A DNA stretch of 64,000 nt, from the NCBI RefSeq assembly GCF_003058165.1, contig NZ_QBUC01000006.1:124001-188000 (forward strand), written 5' to 3'. Shown in pieces: positions 36,065 to 44,748 of the stretch (position 1 is the first letter of the stretch; each line of letters opens with the position of its first letter). The notes under the pieces are model-generated. The model was not told where the DNA came from. It was given only the letters and a program-made list of their open reading frames with translations, and did no database searches. The position numbers were made by a program, and so were the translations under genes. The stretch comes from Paenisporosarcina sp. OV554. GTDB lineage: Bacteria > Bacillota > Bacilli > Bacillales_A > Planococcaceae.

Positions 36065-37863
36065 TTAGATTTCACACGCATAGGTAACAATCGATCCTCT
36101 TATTCGTTGGGCTTCCTTGTAAGTGCAACGATTATGAATGACGTCTAATCCTGCTTCTCTTGCAATTGTTGCAGCCTCTGGTGAAATAACGCCTTCCTGC
36201 AACCAGAATATCTTCGGCTTTACTTGTGCCGCTTCTTTTGAGACTTCAATAGCTGCCTCTGGACTACGGAACACTTGGACGATATCAATCGGTCCTGGAA
36301 CTGATGTTAAATCTGGATAAGCTTTTTCTCCTAAAACTTCCTTTTCCACTGGATTAACAGGAATGATTTTATAGCCAAGACGCTGCATTTTTCTTGCTAA
36401 ACGATTGCTTGGTCTTGAAGGATTTCCACTTAGCCCCACGACCGCTAAAGTCTTTTGTCGCTGCTCTTCTTTTCCATTCACTGTTTCATGAACGGTTGGT
36501 GATTGCAAAGCCCACCGAATAACACCTTCATCATTGACAACAACTTCAATTTTCTTTTTGCCACTCGGTGCCTGCCCAGTTGCTTCAAACAAAGCCCGGT
36601 CCAGGTCATTCTTCAAATCGCGAACCGACTCAATACCAATCGAAAGTCGAATTAAATCTTCGGTTACTCCTGTTAATTGAAGTTCTTCTGCGCTGAGCTG
36701 CTGATGTGTAGTTGAAGCTGGATGAATAATTAATGATTTGGCGTCACCAACATTCGCTACGTGTGACCACAATGCAACATTGTCGATTAACTTCTTACCA
36801 GCATCTCTTCCTCCTTTAATTCCAAAGTTTACGATTGACCCAAAGCCGTTCGTCAGATACTTCTGAGCTAATTCATGTGCTGGATGGTCTTCTAGTCCAG
36901 GATATGAAATCCACTCAACACCAGGATGGTACTTAAATATTGAGCTAACTCTTGCGCATTCTTATTATGTTTTTCAACACGAACATGCAATGTTTCTAAA
37001 CCTTGGAGTAGATAAAATGCACATTGTGGACTCAAACATGAACCGAAATCGCGAAGCATTTGTACACGTAGTTTCGTGCTAAAAGCGAGAGTTCCAAAGT
37101 CAAAAGCATATCTAATGCCGTTATAGCTGTTATCTGGTTTTGTGAATGAAGGGAATTTTTCACTGTTCCAATTAAAACGTCCGCCATCAATTACAAGTCC
37201 ACCAATGGTTGTACCGTGACCTCCAATCCATTTTGTGGCGGAGTGAACAACAATATCAGCCCCCCAAGTGATCGGCTTACACAAATACGGTGATGCAAAT
37301 GTATTATCAATGATTAGTGGAATTCCCGCTTCGTGAGCAATATCGGCAACTTTTTCTACATCCAGCACTTGGAGGCTAGGATTTCCAATAATCTCTCCAT
37401 AAAGTGCTTTCGTCTTCGGTGTGATCGCCTTACGGAAGTTTTCCGGATCGTTTGCATCTACAAAATGAACCGTGATTCCGTATCTTGGAAGAGTGGTAGA
37501 AAATAAGTTATATGTACCGCCATAAAGACTGGAAGCCGCAACGATTTCATCACCTGCACTAGCAATATTCATTACCGCCAAAGCAATGGCCGCCATGCCT
37601 GATGAAGTCGCAACAGCTGCAACGCCATCTTCTAAAAGTGCAATTCGTTTTTCTAATACATCAACTGTTGGATTACCAATTCTTGAGTAAATATTTCCTG
37701 GCTCATCTAAGGCGAACAAGCTTTGTGCATGTTCAGTATTGTGGAACACATAAGAACTAGTCTGATAGATAGGAACCGCGCGAGAACCTGTGGTTGGATC
37801 CGGTGATTGACCTCCATGCAATAATAAAGTCTCTAAATCGTAGCTTTCATTGTGAGGTGTCAT
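36065..37863 (-). pseudogene. metY: O-acetylhomoserine sulfhydrylase fused to a CoA-binding domain, frameshifted
   Basis: Start ATG 37863 (AGGAGG upstream). Residues to ~313 are a Cys/Met-metabolism PLP enzyme (LLHGGQSPDPTTGSRAVPIYQTSSYVF; PLP Lys in VVHSATKWIGGHG). Near 36928-36932 one C is missing: ACC-ATC replaces ACC-CAT, so the frame ends LVLSGFHILD-stop. The other frame continues correctly through HPGVEWISYPGLEDHP and WSHVANVGDAKSLIIHPASTTH. A further domain from ~36560 leftward (VVGLSGNPSRPSNRLARKMQRLGYKIIPVNP) is a CoA-binding/Rossmann domain. Restored length would be about 599 residues. MetY makes homocysteine from O-acetylhomoserine and sulfide. Confidence 0.88.
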
Positions 37864-38059
37864 TTATTTTTCCTCCTGAAATTTTGTTCAAAGTAATACA
37901 ATTGGATTACTTGGTTTAATACTTAAAAAGGTGCCTTATTTTGCTTTAGAACTCCCTTTGATAAAATGCAATTTGTTATTTATTAATGCGAGTGTTATGT
38001 CTAAAATGTTCTCAATAATCCTCTTTCTTGTAATTTTCTCCATTCTGATTATTAGTCTC

Positions 38060-38604
38060 TTAAACTACTGTCACTTTTTGTTTATTAATTATTTCAACAA
38101 AGTAGGAAAGTTGCTTTTTCAGCCTTTGCAACACTTCATTTTCCACAATTGGCTGCTCTGGTTTCAGTTTATCAATTTGACTATCCACCAAATATACCCC
38201 TTTTAAGCTTTTTCCTTTTAACGTCGCAAGTAGTGGTTTTAATGTATATTCGAGTGCCAATAAATGAGCAGAACTGCCACCTGTCATCAACGGCATACTA
38301 GTGTATCTTGCAAAACATCTTGCGGCAAAATATCCAGTAATGCCTTTAGAACTCCAGAATACGCAGCTTTGTAAACGGGTGACCCTACAATAACCCCTTT
38401 AGCTTCATGGATTAAAGAGCTAATATCCCCAATAGCTGGACTATCGAATTTCCCTAAAAACAAATCTTCCATCGGCACATCTCTTATAGACAAATGGGTA
38501 ACGGAAAAACCTTCTTCTTTAAGCAAAGAGCCTAAGTACTTCAACACTAGATCTGTTCGTGAAAACTCAGATGGACTTCCAGACAATATGACAATTTCAC
38601 TCAT
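38060..38604 (-). pseudogene. Frameshifted ssuE-like NAD(P)H-dependent FMN reductase
   Basis: Two frames together make one flavodoxin-fold reductase. The first is MSEIVILSGSPSEFSRTDLVLKYLG... GSPVYKAAYSGVLKALLDILP, which ends early. The second is MPLMTGGSSAHLLALEYTLKPLLATLKG, which continues to 38060. The shift lies near 38295-38310. SsuE supplies FMNH2 to sulfonate or sulfone monooxygenases. It is the first gene after the tandem S-boxes. About 190 bases between it and metY hold a possible 35-codon ORF (37936-38043), not supported as a gene. Confidence 0.85.
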
Positions 38605-38669
38605 GTTCATTTTCCTCTCTATTTTGGAATTCCTTTGTTATTTATTTGAATTACTCACTGTATACAGAA

Positions 38670-38712
38670 ATAAAATGCCCCCTTTTCTCAACGTTAGAGA
38701 AAAGGGGGCATT
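38670..38712 (-). terminator. Expression-platform terminator of the inner S-box
   Basis: Perfect 16-bp stem (38674-38689 / 38697-38712), GC-rich, followed by TTTTATTT on the minus strand. Confidence 0.92.
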
Positions 38713-38730
38713 AATATCCAAGAAATACCG

Positions 38731-38836
38731 CTCTTATCTCCAAGAAAGAATTTCTTGCTGGAATTAGCACCTTTCTGACATAGTCAGAGGTTGCTGAAGC
38801 GTCAATGGGCCAGTCCCTCGGCTTCTCTGGATAAGA
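38731..38836 (-). ncRNA. SAM-I (S-box) riboswitch, inner copy of a tandem pair
   Basis: On the minus strand: CTTATCCAGAGAAGCCGAGGG, ACTGGCCC, TTCAGCAACC, AAGGTGCTAATTCCAGC and closing GATAAGAG, in canonical order. The loop between GGCCC and CAGCAACC is ATTGACGCTT, which differs from the usual GTGAAA-type junction of the other two copies. It has its own strong terminator downstream. Confidence 0.92.
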
Positions 38837-38933
38837 TTATTTAATTTGGTAAAGCATTAGCACTTTAAACTAATAGTATGATAGTCAATTGGCAATCATT
38901 TTATGATAAAAATCTTAACTCTTTTTCTCCAAT

Positions 38934-38964
38934 AAAAAAAGACCATCACATTAGAGAAGGTCTT
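38934..38964 (-). terminator. Expression-platform terminator of the outer S-box
   Basis: AAGACC / GGTCTT stem with a 14-base loop and seven T's on the minus strand. The left arm can instead pair upstream (AGAGAAGG with CCTTCTCT) as antiterminator. Confidence 0.75.
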
Positions 38965-38971
38965 AGTCCTT

Positions 38972-39082
38972 CTCTTATCTTGCAGGTAAGTATTACCTGC
39001 CGGAATTAGCACCTTATCAAGGTAAACCTTGATGGTTGCTGGGTTTCACAGGGCCAAGTCCCTCCACCACTCTGGATAAGAG
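38972..39082 (-). ncRNA. SAM-I (S-box) riboswitch, outer copy of a tandem pair
   Basis: On the minus strand: CTCTTATCCAGAGTGGTGGAGGG, GGCCCTGTGAAACCCAGCAACC, AAGGTGCTAATTCCGGCAGG and closing GATAAGAG. This is a near-consensus SAM-I aptamer. A sigma-A promoter lies 50 bases upstream. It precedes a second S-box on the same leader. Confidence 0.94.
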
Positions 39083-39132
39083 TATAAAATTATTTTATTG
39101 CCAATACTTAACAATCATTTACTATGTTTATG

Positions 39133-39161
39133 ATTGTAGTTTATTCAGAATTTAATGTCAA
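39133..39161 (-). promoter_or_regulatory. Promoter of the tandem S-box leader
   Basis: On the minus strand TTGACA (39161-39156), 17-base spacer, TACAAT (39138-39133). Near-consensus, transcription would begin near 39126. Confidence 0.72.
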
Positions 39162-39249
39162 CAATAAATTAGGAATCTTTTCTTCTGATTAGAAAACTTT
39201 TCTGGTTGAGTATATTATCGAAAAAATCTTCCTAAAGCCTTCACAATCC

Positions 39250-39828
39250 GTTCATCTCAATCCATGTAACGAGTCTTCCTCAAATCGTCACTTCCTCTTT
39301 TCCCGGGAAATCGCGCAAAGTGACAATCCTGAACAAACGTGTGCGACAAAAATCGAGGAATATCAGGGCTTCCAATACACTATGATTCCCCATATGTTGA
39401 AACTGGTAAGGATTAGGATAAAGATACTCGAAATAGAATTCCCAATTTGTTTCTTCATCGATTTTAAAAACTTCCACTTCATATCCCTACGATTGATAGT
39501 AGCCGTTCGCTTCCAAAACTAGAACTTCATCTTCCCCCAGAGTAGAATAAAAAATAATATCTCTGATTCCGGCAGTGGTTATTCTTCCCACATTAATATA
39601 TTTTTTGAGCTCTGCAGACTCTTTAAAATCATGTTCGATTTCGTTCAATTCTTCCGCTTCCGACCCAACATGGAACCCATCTTCATTTGGCGCCTTTAAT
39701 GCAAATCTAAATGCAAACGCATGCTTGTACAGTTCCGTGTCAATTTCTTGCGATACCTCCATATCCAATACAATGGCAGCATGCTTTTCATCAATAAAAC
39801 CAAAATAGGTATCCCAGTATTCCGACAT
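39250..39828 (-). pseudogene. DUF695 gene broken by an in-frame stop and a frameshift
   Basis: ATG 39826-39828 (AAAAGGAAG upstream) opens SEYWDTYFGFIDEKHAAIVLDMEVSQEID..., with EDGFHVGSEAEELNEIEHDF, as in DUF695. A TAG at 39487-39489 interrupts it. The same frame goes on as GYEVEVFKIDEETNWEFYFEYLYPNPYQFQHMGNHSVLEAL, the conserved second half. After ~39375 the correct continuation (SDDLRKTRYMD) moves to another frame. If the stop is real, only the first ~113 residues are made. Function of DUF695 is unknown to me. Confidence 0.75.
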
Positions 39829-39856
39829 TTTAAATCTTCCTTTTCCCCTAACCATG

Positions 39857-40132
39857 TTAATGGGAAATAAATTTCAAATGTTCTTGTTTGATGAGTTCAA
39901 TAAACTTTTTCTGTTCCACATCATCTATGAGCAACATATTAAGATTATTGGACTTTGAAATAAATCTCTTTACTTTACTGTTATTCCAAATGATATAGTT
40001 ATAGCGGTAATCTTCGTTTAAAGTGACAAACCAATCTTCTTCTTTCAGTTTCTCTACATTTTTCTCAAATTTGGATTCCGGGATAAAAAAGAACAAAAAC
40101 AAATCTGCGATCAGTCCAATGATAAACTCCAA
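39857..40132 (-). CDS. Small membrane-anchored protein of unknown function
   Basis: 91 residues if started at the TTG 40130-40132, which sits 9 bases after GAAGAGGTG; a GTG at 40142-40144 is too close to that site. One N-terminal membrane segment (EFIIGLIADLFLFFFIPES) is followed by a soluble charged domain (VEKLKEEDWFVTLNEDYRYNYIIWN). It ends 28 bases before the DUF695 gene, so both were probably one operon. I do not recognise the family. Confidence 0.55.
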   Translation of the reverse strand: MEFIIGLIADLFLFFFIPESKFEKNVEKLKEEDWFVTLNEDYRYNYIIWNNSKVKRFISKSNNLNMLLIDDVEQKKFIELIKQEHLKFISH

Positions 40133-40211
40133 TAACTCACACACCTCTTCTCATGAAATAAAAGTCATGGGGTCAATAACCGATACCTTTTTAACATGAT
40201 CTGTTTAATTT

Positions 40212-40562
40212 TCATTGTGGTTTCACTGTAGATTTTTGGGTAGAAGAAAATTTGATTATCCCCACCAATAAAAATAGCATACTAATCACCCATAAAGCCC
40301 CTGCAAATCCTAAACTTAGAGATATTTCTTCAGATGCCATGGGATGGTTAATATCAAAACTAATTGCTTTTAATGCATGGCTGATTGCCCAAGTAAAGAG
40401 TACAAGAAAACCATTAACAAATGCATTAGCCAATCTAAATGGTTGTCGTTTTTTCGAGAGCATTAATACCAAAACAACTATAAATGCGATACCCATTATG
40501 ACTGAAAATCCACCAATTAACACATTCCCATTGTTTCCTGTTCCATCGGCATATCTCTTCAA
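40212..40562 (-). CDS. Three-helix membrane protein of unknown function
   Basis: About 116 residues with three hydrophobic segments (~14-35, 48-65, 82-104). The only upstream start is a TTG directly abutting AGGAGG, so the true start may be slightly downstream or the spacing is unusual. The N-terminus KRYADGTGNNGNV looks non-hydrophobic. I do not recognise the family. Confidence 0.5.
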   Translation of the reverse strand: MKRYADGTGNNGNVLIGGFSVIMGIAFIVVLVLMLSKKRQPFRLANAFVNGFLVLFTWAISHALKAISFDINHPMASEEISLSLGFAGALWVISMLFLLVGIIKFSSTQKSTVKPQ

Positions 40563-40626
40563 ACCTCCTATAAAGAATTCATTTTATTCATATTAACATA
40601 AAATGACAATACTTCTGTAAAAATAT

Positions 40627-40661
40627 AGGGAGTTCAATTCATATACGAATTGAACTCCCTT
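40627..40661 (-). terminator. Terminator of the MFS gene
   Basis: Perfect 13-bp stem GGGAGTTCAATTC / GAATTGAACTCCC with T-rich minus-strand tail. Confidence 0.82.
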
Positions 40662-40686
40662 GTATTTAACTTAATACATTTTGTAC

Positions 40687-42003
40687 TCAATTACCGAAAT
40701 CATCATCCTTCTTGCGGGACCACACCACCACGGGTATTAACAATAATGAAAGAAAGCCCCCAGCAAGAGAAAGTACAGTGTAACTTGTTTGTGCTACTAC
40801 TATCCCTGAAAGACCTCCACCTGATACACCAGCCAAAGCTACCAAGACATCTACACTTCCCTGAGTCTTAGCGCGGTTGGATGGCTGTGTAGAATCCACG
40901 ATGAGTGCTGTGCCACTAATCAAACCAAAATTCCAGCCAAGTCCAAGAAGAACTAGTGCAATAATAAGTACGAGCAAGGAATCACCAGGTGCAAATGCAG
41001 CTACAAGACCTGCGGCCATTAACGTTGCTCCAGCAGCGATTGTCATAACAATACGACCCAACTTGTCAACGAGTACACCTGTCACAAGAGATGGCAGGTA
41101 CATAGCTGCAACATGGAAACCAATGACCATTCCTACATCACTTAATCCATGACTGTGGTGTCTCATATGTACAGGAGTCATTGTCATAATGGCTACCATG
41201 ACTATTTGGGTAATAACCATTACTGTTGCGCCTAAAATGATTCCTCTTTTGTTATTAATCTGTGTTTTGTCATTCTCATTTAAAAGATTACTATCATTTA
41301 GTTTCTGATTCTCTGCAATGGCATTTGCTACGGCAAGAGGATCAGGACGAAGTAATACTAAAAGAACTAAACCAGCAATAATAAAGGCTGCCGCTGCTAA
41401 AATGAATGGACCAGCAAGCGCAGGAACACCGATTGACTTGGCGAACTGCCCCATTACTCCAACTAAGTTCGGACCTGCAAAAGCACCGAATGTAGTTGAA
41501 ACCAAGGCAATACTAATCGCTGTACCACGCTGCTTAGAATTGGCTAAGTCAGTCCCTGCATAGCGTGCTTGTAAGTTGGTTGCGGTACCAAAACCATAGA
41601 TTAGGAATGATGCAAACAGAATGAAAATATTGTTAGTTAATGCAGCAACCACTACCCCGATTGCTCCGATACCTCCAGTCAAAAATCCTGTAGCAAGTCC
41701 TGAACGCCGTCCAAAACGTTGCGACAGCCGACCTATAATTAAGGCAGCCGCTGCAGAACCAAGTGTAAACAAGGCTACCGGAACCCCTGCAAAACTATCA
41801 GTTCCTAGCATATCCTGAGCAAGGAGTGCTCCAACTGTTATCCCAGCTGCAAGTCCTGCTCCCCCGAAAATTTGTGAAAGGACAACGATCCACAAGGTAC
41901 GTCGGTAGAGCTTTTGTTGCTTCTCAGGTGAATCAAGATAACTCTGCATCCAATCTGGATGACTTTTAATATTGCCTGAATCATCAGGTTTCTGCGACAT
42001 CAT
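40687..42003 (-). CDS. MFS transporter
   Basis: 438 residues, about twelve membrane helices. The G-R-x-x-D/G-R-R loop between helices 2 and 3 is GRLSQRFGRRSGLATG; a second cytoplasmic loop has GVLVDKLGRIVMTIAAG. A long N-terminal soluble segment (~35 residues) precedes helix 1. The substrate is not readable; drug or metabolite efflux is plausible. AAGAGG precedes the ATG-ATG start. Confidence 0.85.
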   Translation of the reverse strand: MMSQKPDDSGNIKSHPDWMQSYLDSPEKQQKLYRRTLWIVVLSQIFGGAGLAAGITVGALLAQDMLGTDSFAGVPVALFTLGSAAAALIIGRLSQRFGRRSGLATGFLTGGIGAIGVVVAALTNNIFILFASFLIYGFGTATNLQARYAGTDLANSKQRGTAISIALVSTTFGAFAGPNLVGVMGQFAKSIGVPALAGPFILAAAAFIIAGLVLLVLLRPDPLAVANAIAENQKLNDSNLLNENDKTQINNKRGIILGATVMVITQIVMVAIMTMTPVHMRHHSHGLSDVGMVIGFHVAAMYLPSLVTGVLVDKLGRIVMTIAAGATLMAAGLVAAFAPGDSLLVLIIALVLLGLGWNFGLISGTALIVDSTQPSNRAKTQGSVDVLVALAGVSGGGLSGIVVAQTSYTVLSLAGGFLSLLLIPVVVWSRKKDDDFGN

Positions 42004-42240
42004 TCAAACCTCTTTTCGAAGAAATAAACTTTATACATGTTATGATTTCTATAATCATTATATCCTCTTTAATCTTCAAAAGATGATAGGTTTTAAATTT
42101 AGTAAAAAACCAAGACTAGTACACCTAAAAGACAGTGAAAAACAGTGAATGCATGACTATATTCCTGACCGAGAAGTAACTGTCTATGCAGGAAATCCTC
42201 GGTCTCTTATCTATTAAAGCATTCACCAATGTAAATTACC

Positions 42241-43278
42241 CTAACCATTATTTATTACATACATAATATATTGCGCATCATCTCCAACACCTTGGAGGAG
42301 AGAAGATCCTCTCCTATGTTGCCAAGAAAGACCCAAGAAGTACAATCCCTTTATTGTTGTAACACCTCTTTGGTGTTTGACTTTTCCTTCTGCATTCAAT
42401 ATACCGGTGATGTGAAGCCAGGAAAAGTCAGTTTTAAAACCCGTTGACCAAATAATATTATCAACTTGAAGATTACTTTGATCATCAAATATAAGATAGT
42501 CCATTTCAGCATTCACCACTCTTCCCTTCATAGTAATATCCCAGTCTTTGATGGCTTCTTTTAATTCAAAACCAAAGATGGGATCACCTCTTTGTTGAAG
42601 TTTTTTCCCTAGGAAGGAAGAGCTGGTCGCTTTTAATATCCCTAGCTTATCAAACCACCAAAATATGCTTTTTCTTGCCACAACTAACGGCAAAAAAGAT
42701 AGTTTATGGCCAACAGAAATGTATGTATTCTTCACGGTAGATAGTTCAACAGCAATTTGAGCACCACTGTTCCCTCCACCAACAATCATTACCGTACCTT
42801 CTTGTAATTGGAACGGATTTTTGTATTCTGAAGAGTGTATCTGAAAAACCCGTTTACTAATCTTTTCGGCAAAAGGTGGAATGTATTTATTCTGAAATGC
42901 TCCTGTAGCCACCACTAAGTTTTTAGAAGTTACAGTTCCCTTATTCGTTACTACGGTAAAGATGCCATTGGTGTTGGTTACTTCTATGACTTCAGTTTCG
43001 AATTGAATCGGTAAATTGAAATTCGTAGCATAATCATGTAGATAGATTGCTATGTCATCTTTTGAAGGGAAATCGTGTTTATCCCCGTCTAGGGGTAGAC
43101 CTGGTAAAGAACTGAACATTCTTGGTGTAAACAGCTTTAACGAAACATATCTGTTTTTCCATGCATTTCCGGCTCGAAGCCCTTTTTCCAAAATGAGAAA
43201 CTTTTCGTTACCCCGCTGTAAATAGTAGCCCATTGCTAATCCAGCTTGTCCTGCACCGATTACAACCGTATGATACAT
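42241..43278 (-). CDS. FAD/NAD(P)-binding oxidoreductase (CzcO-like flavin monooxygenase)
   Basis: 345 residues. The FAD-binding GAGQAGLAMGYYL motif is at 8-20 and the NADPH-binding GGGNSGAQIAVELS near 168. WKNRYVSLKLFTPRMFSSLPG and IIWSTGFKTDFSWL are typical of the Baeyer-Villiger/FMO-related group often annotated CzcO. The link to cation efflux is historical and not evident here. A weak stem (GACCGAG / CTCGGTC) stands in the 235-base gap downstream; otherwise that gap holds nothing clear. Confidence 0.8.
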   Translation of the reverse strand: MYHTVVIGAGQAGLAMGYYLQRGNEKFLILEKGLRAGNAWKNRYVSLKLFTPRMFSSLPGLPLDGDKHDFPSKDDIAIYLHDYATNFNLPIQFETEVIEVTNTNGIFTVVTNKGTVTSKNLVVATGAFQNKYIPPFAEKISKRVFQIHSSEYKNPFQLQEGTVMIVGGGNSGAQIAVELSTVKNTYISVGHKLSFLPLVVARKSIFWWFDKLGILKATSSSFLGKKLQQRGDPIFGFELKEAIKDWDITMKGRVVNAEMDYLIFDDQSNLQVDNIIWSTGFKTDFSWLHITGILNAEGKVKHQRGVTTIKGLYFLGLSWQHRRGSSLLQGVGDDAQYIMYVINNG

Positions 43279-43365
43279 ACTATTTTTCTCCCTCTATGAA
43301 TACTTAATTATCAAAGGTTTGAGTCGTTTTATTGAGTTTCAAAAAATTTTCCGTCTAATGCTGGA

Positions 43366-43566
43366 CTAATTAAAACTTATGATCGAACATCTATTTTTAA
43401 TCATTTTTTTCCATTGCTTAGAATATAAGACAAGCATACTGATTGTGATTAAAGTGAACGCTGTAAGAGCCAATAATGGAATCGCAATAAATTCAAACCA
43501 ATTGATGTATTCAGAGCTACAAGGAACACCACTTACACAAGGTCTAATTCCTCCGAAACCAGGAAC
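43366..43566 (-). pseudogene. 3' fragment of a BdbC/DsbB-like disulfide oxidoreductase
   Basis: Minus-strand reading from ~43566 to the TAG at 43366-43368: PGFGGIRPCVSGVPCSSEYINW, then a hydrophobic segment FIAIPLLALTAFTLITISMLVLYS. This is the second Cys pair and last helix of BdbC. The N-terminal half with the CxxC (CTLCW) is missing. It is joined directly to the copC remnant, so a deletion has removed everything between. Confidence 0.75.
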
Positions 43567-43813
43567 TTTATCATTTCATTCTGTTTTATTAAGATTTCTT
43601 CAATAGGTATCTCTACTCCGTCTTCATTGAGTACTTTAAGAATGCTTGTTTTCTCAACTGTTGTGTTAAACAGAAAGTTATGCTTGATAATTCTCCTTTT
43701 ACGACCTCACTACTTGCAGGGGTAGAACTTGAAAGTCCAGAGTGCCCTAAAGCAGAGGGAGCAAATAGAAAAAGAAATAGTAATGTTAAGATGATTGATT
43801 TTTTTAACTGCAA
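43567..43813 (-). pseudogene. Frameshifted 5' fragment of a CopC-domain protein
   Basis: Signal peptide MQLKKSIILTLLFLFLFAPSALG and HSGLSSSTPASSEVVKGELSSITF match the start of CopC (His is the first copper ligand after cleavage). A one-base deletion near 43660-43670 shifts the frame. The original resumes as FNTTVEKTSILKVLNEDGVEIP in another frame, then ends at the junction with bdbC. CopC/YcnJ proteins bind copper outside the membrane. Confidence 0.78.
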
Positions 43814-43840
43814 AGCCCCCTATTGCCTCTTGTGACAGGA

Positions 43841-43873
43841 AATAATATTCAAACAAGCATTTGAATATTATTA
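43841..43873. promoter_or_regulatory. Perfect inverted repeat upstream of the copC remnant
   Basis: AATAATATTCAAA and TTTGAATATTATT, 13 bp each, separated by seven bases, lie about 28 bases before the broken copC start. The form suggests an operator for a lost or unlinked regulator, or a terminator-like hairpin. No T-run is next to it. Confidence 0.45.
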
Positions 43874-43900
43874 TTGACTGTTAGGTATGCGTAAGAATCC

Positions 43901-43938
43901 ATAAAAGCTATCAGAATTTCTACTGATAGCTTTTATGA
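43901..43938. terminator. Hairpin after tatC
   Basis: 15-bp perfect stem CATAAAAGCTATCAG / CTGATAGCTTTTATG with an 8-base loop, 40 bases after the tatC stop. The run of T's is short; a terminator is the likeliest role. Confidence 0.6.
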
Positions 43939-43977
43939 TTTTAGCTGTTAAATTTAGTTCTAGCGAACAGTGTCTTG

Positions 43978-44706
43978 TTACACAACTAATTTATCTTTCG
44001 CTTTTTGTTGTCGATTATAAACAAATTTAGATAAAGTGATGCTACTTTCATATAAAAGTAATAATGGAATGATCACAAGAATGTCTGAGATGAAATCTGG
44101 TGGTGTAATTATTACGGATGTAATAATCAACACGAAATACGCATATTTCCTTATTTTTGTTAGAAGATATGGATTAATTATTCCCAAACTTGTTAAAAAC
44201 ATAATCACGACTGGCAGTTCAAATAGAAATCCAAAAGGTAACGTCATGTTTAACAAAAATCGGAAATACTTTTCTGTTGTGAAAAAAGTCGTAAACATGT
44301 CATCGGATAATGACATCAAAAAACTCATCACTAAAGGAAATAAAATAAAGTACCCAAAACTAATTCCTACAATAAATAGAATAAATAGTGCTGGTACATA
44401 AGCAAGCGTCACTTTACGCTCCTTTGCTGTCAATCCGGGACTGATATAACGCCAAACTTGATGTGCAGCAATAGGCATGGTAGCGGCTAATGCGACAACA
44501 CTTGCAATCATTAAATACACCATTAATATGTCACTTGGTCCTAATAAAGCTAGCTTAAATGGTAAGTCTTTGACGAGTAAGTGATAAATATCTTGGACGT
44601 AAATGAAGGCCAGCAAAAAGAACAATAGAAAAATTCCTAATGTGATAATAATTGCCTTACGTAATTCTTCTAAATGTTGAACAACTTTCATGCTTTGACC
44701 TTTCAT
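43978..44706 (-). CDS. tatC: Sec-independent protein translocase TatC
   Basis: 242 residues, six membrane helices. The start is VQHLEELRKAIII, with the E of the HLEELR signature. Also present are QVWRYISPGLTAKERK and PFGFLFELPVVIMFL, characteristic of TatC, which recognises the twin-arginine signal. AGGAGGGG lies 5 bases before the ATG. It is last in the minus-strand run after tatA, a small HTH gene, a ZIP transporter and a Tat-signal multicopper oxidase. That arrangement suggests a dedicated translocase for the oxidase. Confidence 0.95.
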   Translation of the reverse strand: MKGQSMKVVQHLEELRKAIIITLGIFLLFFLLAFIYVQDIYHLLVKDLPFKLALLGPSDILMVYLMIASVVALAATMPIAAHQVWRYISPGLTAKERKVTLAYVPALFILFIVGISFGYFILFPLVMSFLMSLSDDMFTTFFTTEKYFRFLLNMTLPFGFLFELPVVIMFLTSLGIINPYLLTKIRKYAYFVLIITSVIITPPDFISDILVIIPLLLLYESSITLSKFVYNRQQKAKDKLVV

Positions 44707-44748
44707 CTACACCCCTCCTTGAAACTTTCAAAATTTTATTACACTTCT

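Noticed and set aside
37931-38206. 91-codon plus-strand hydrophobic ORF
   Set aside because: Antisense to the ssuE remnant; the hydrophobic look comes from T-rich antisense sequence.
43379-43606. 75-codon plus-strand ORF
   Set aside because: The opposite strand reads clear BdbC and CopC sequence, so this ORF is a shadow of those remnants.
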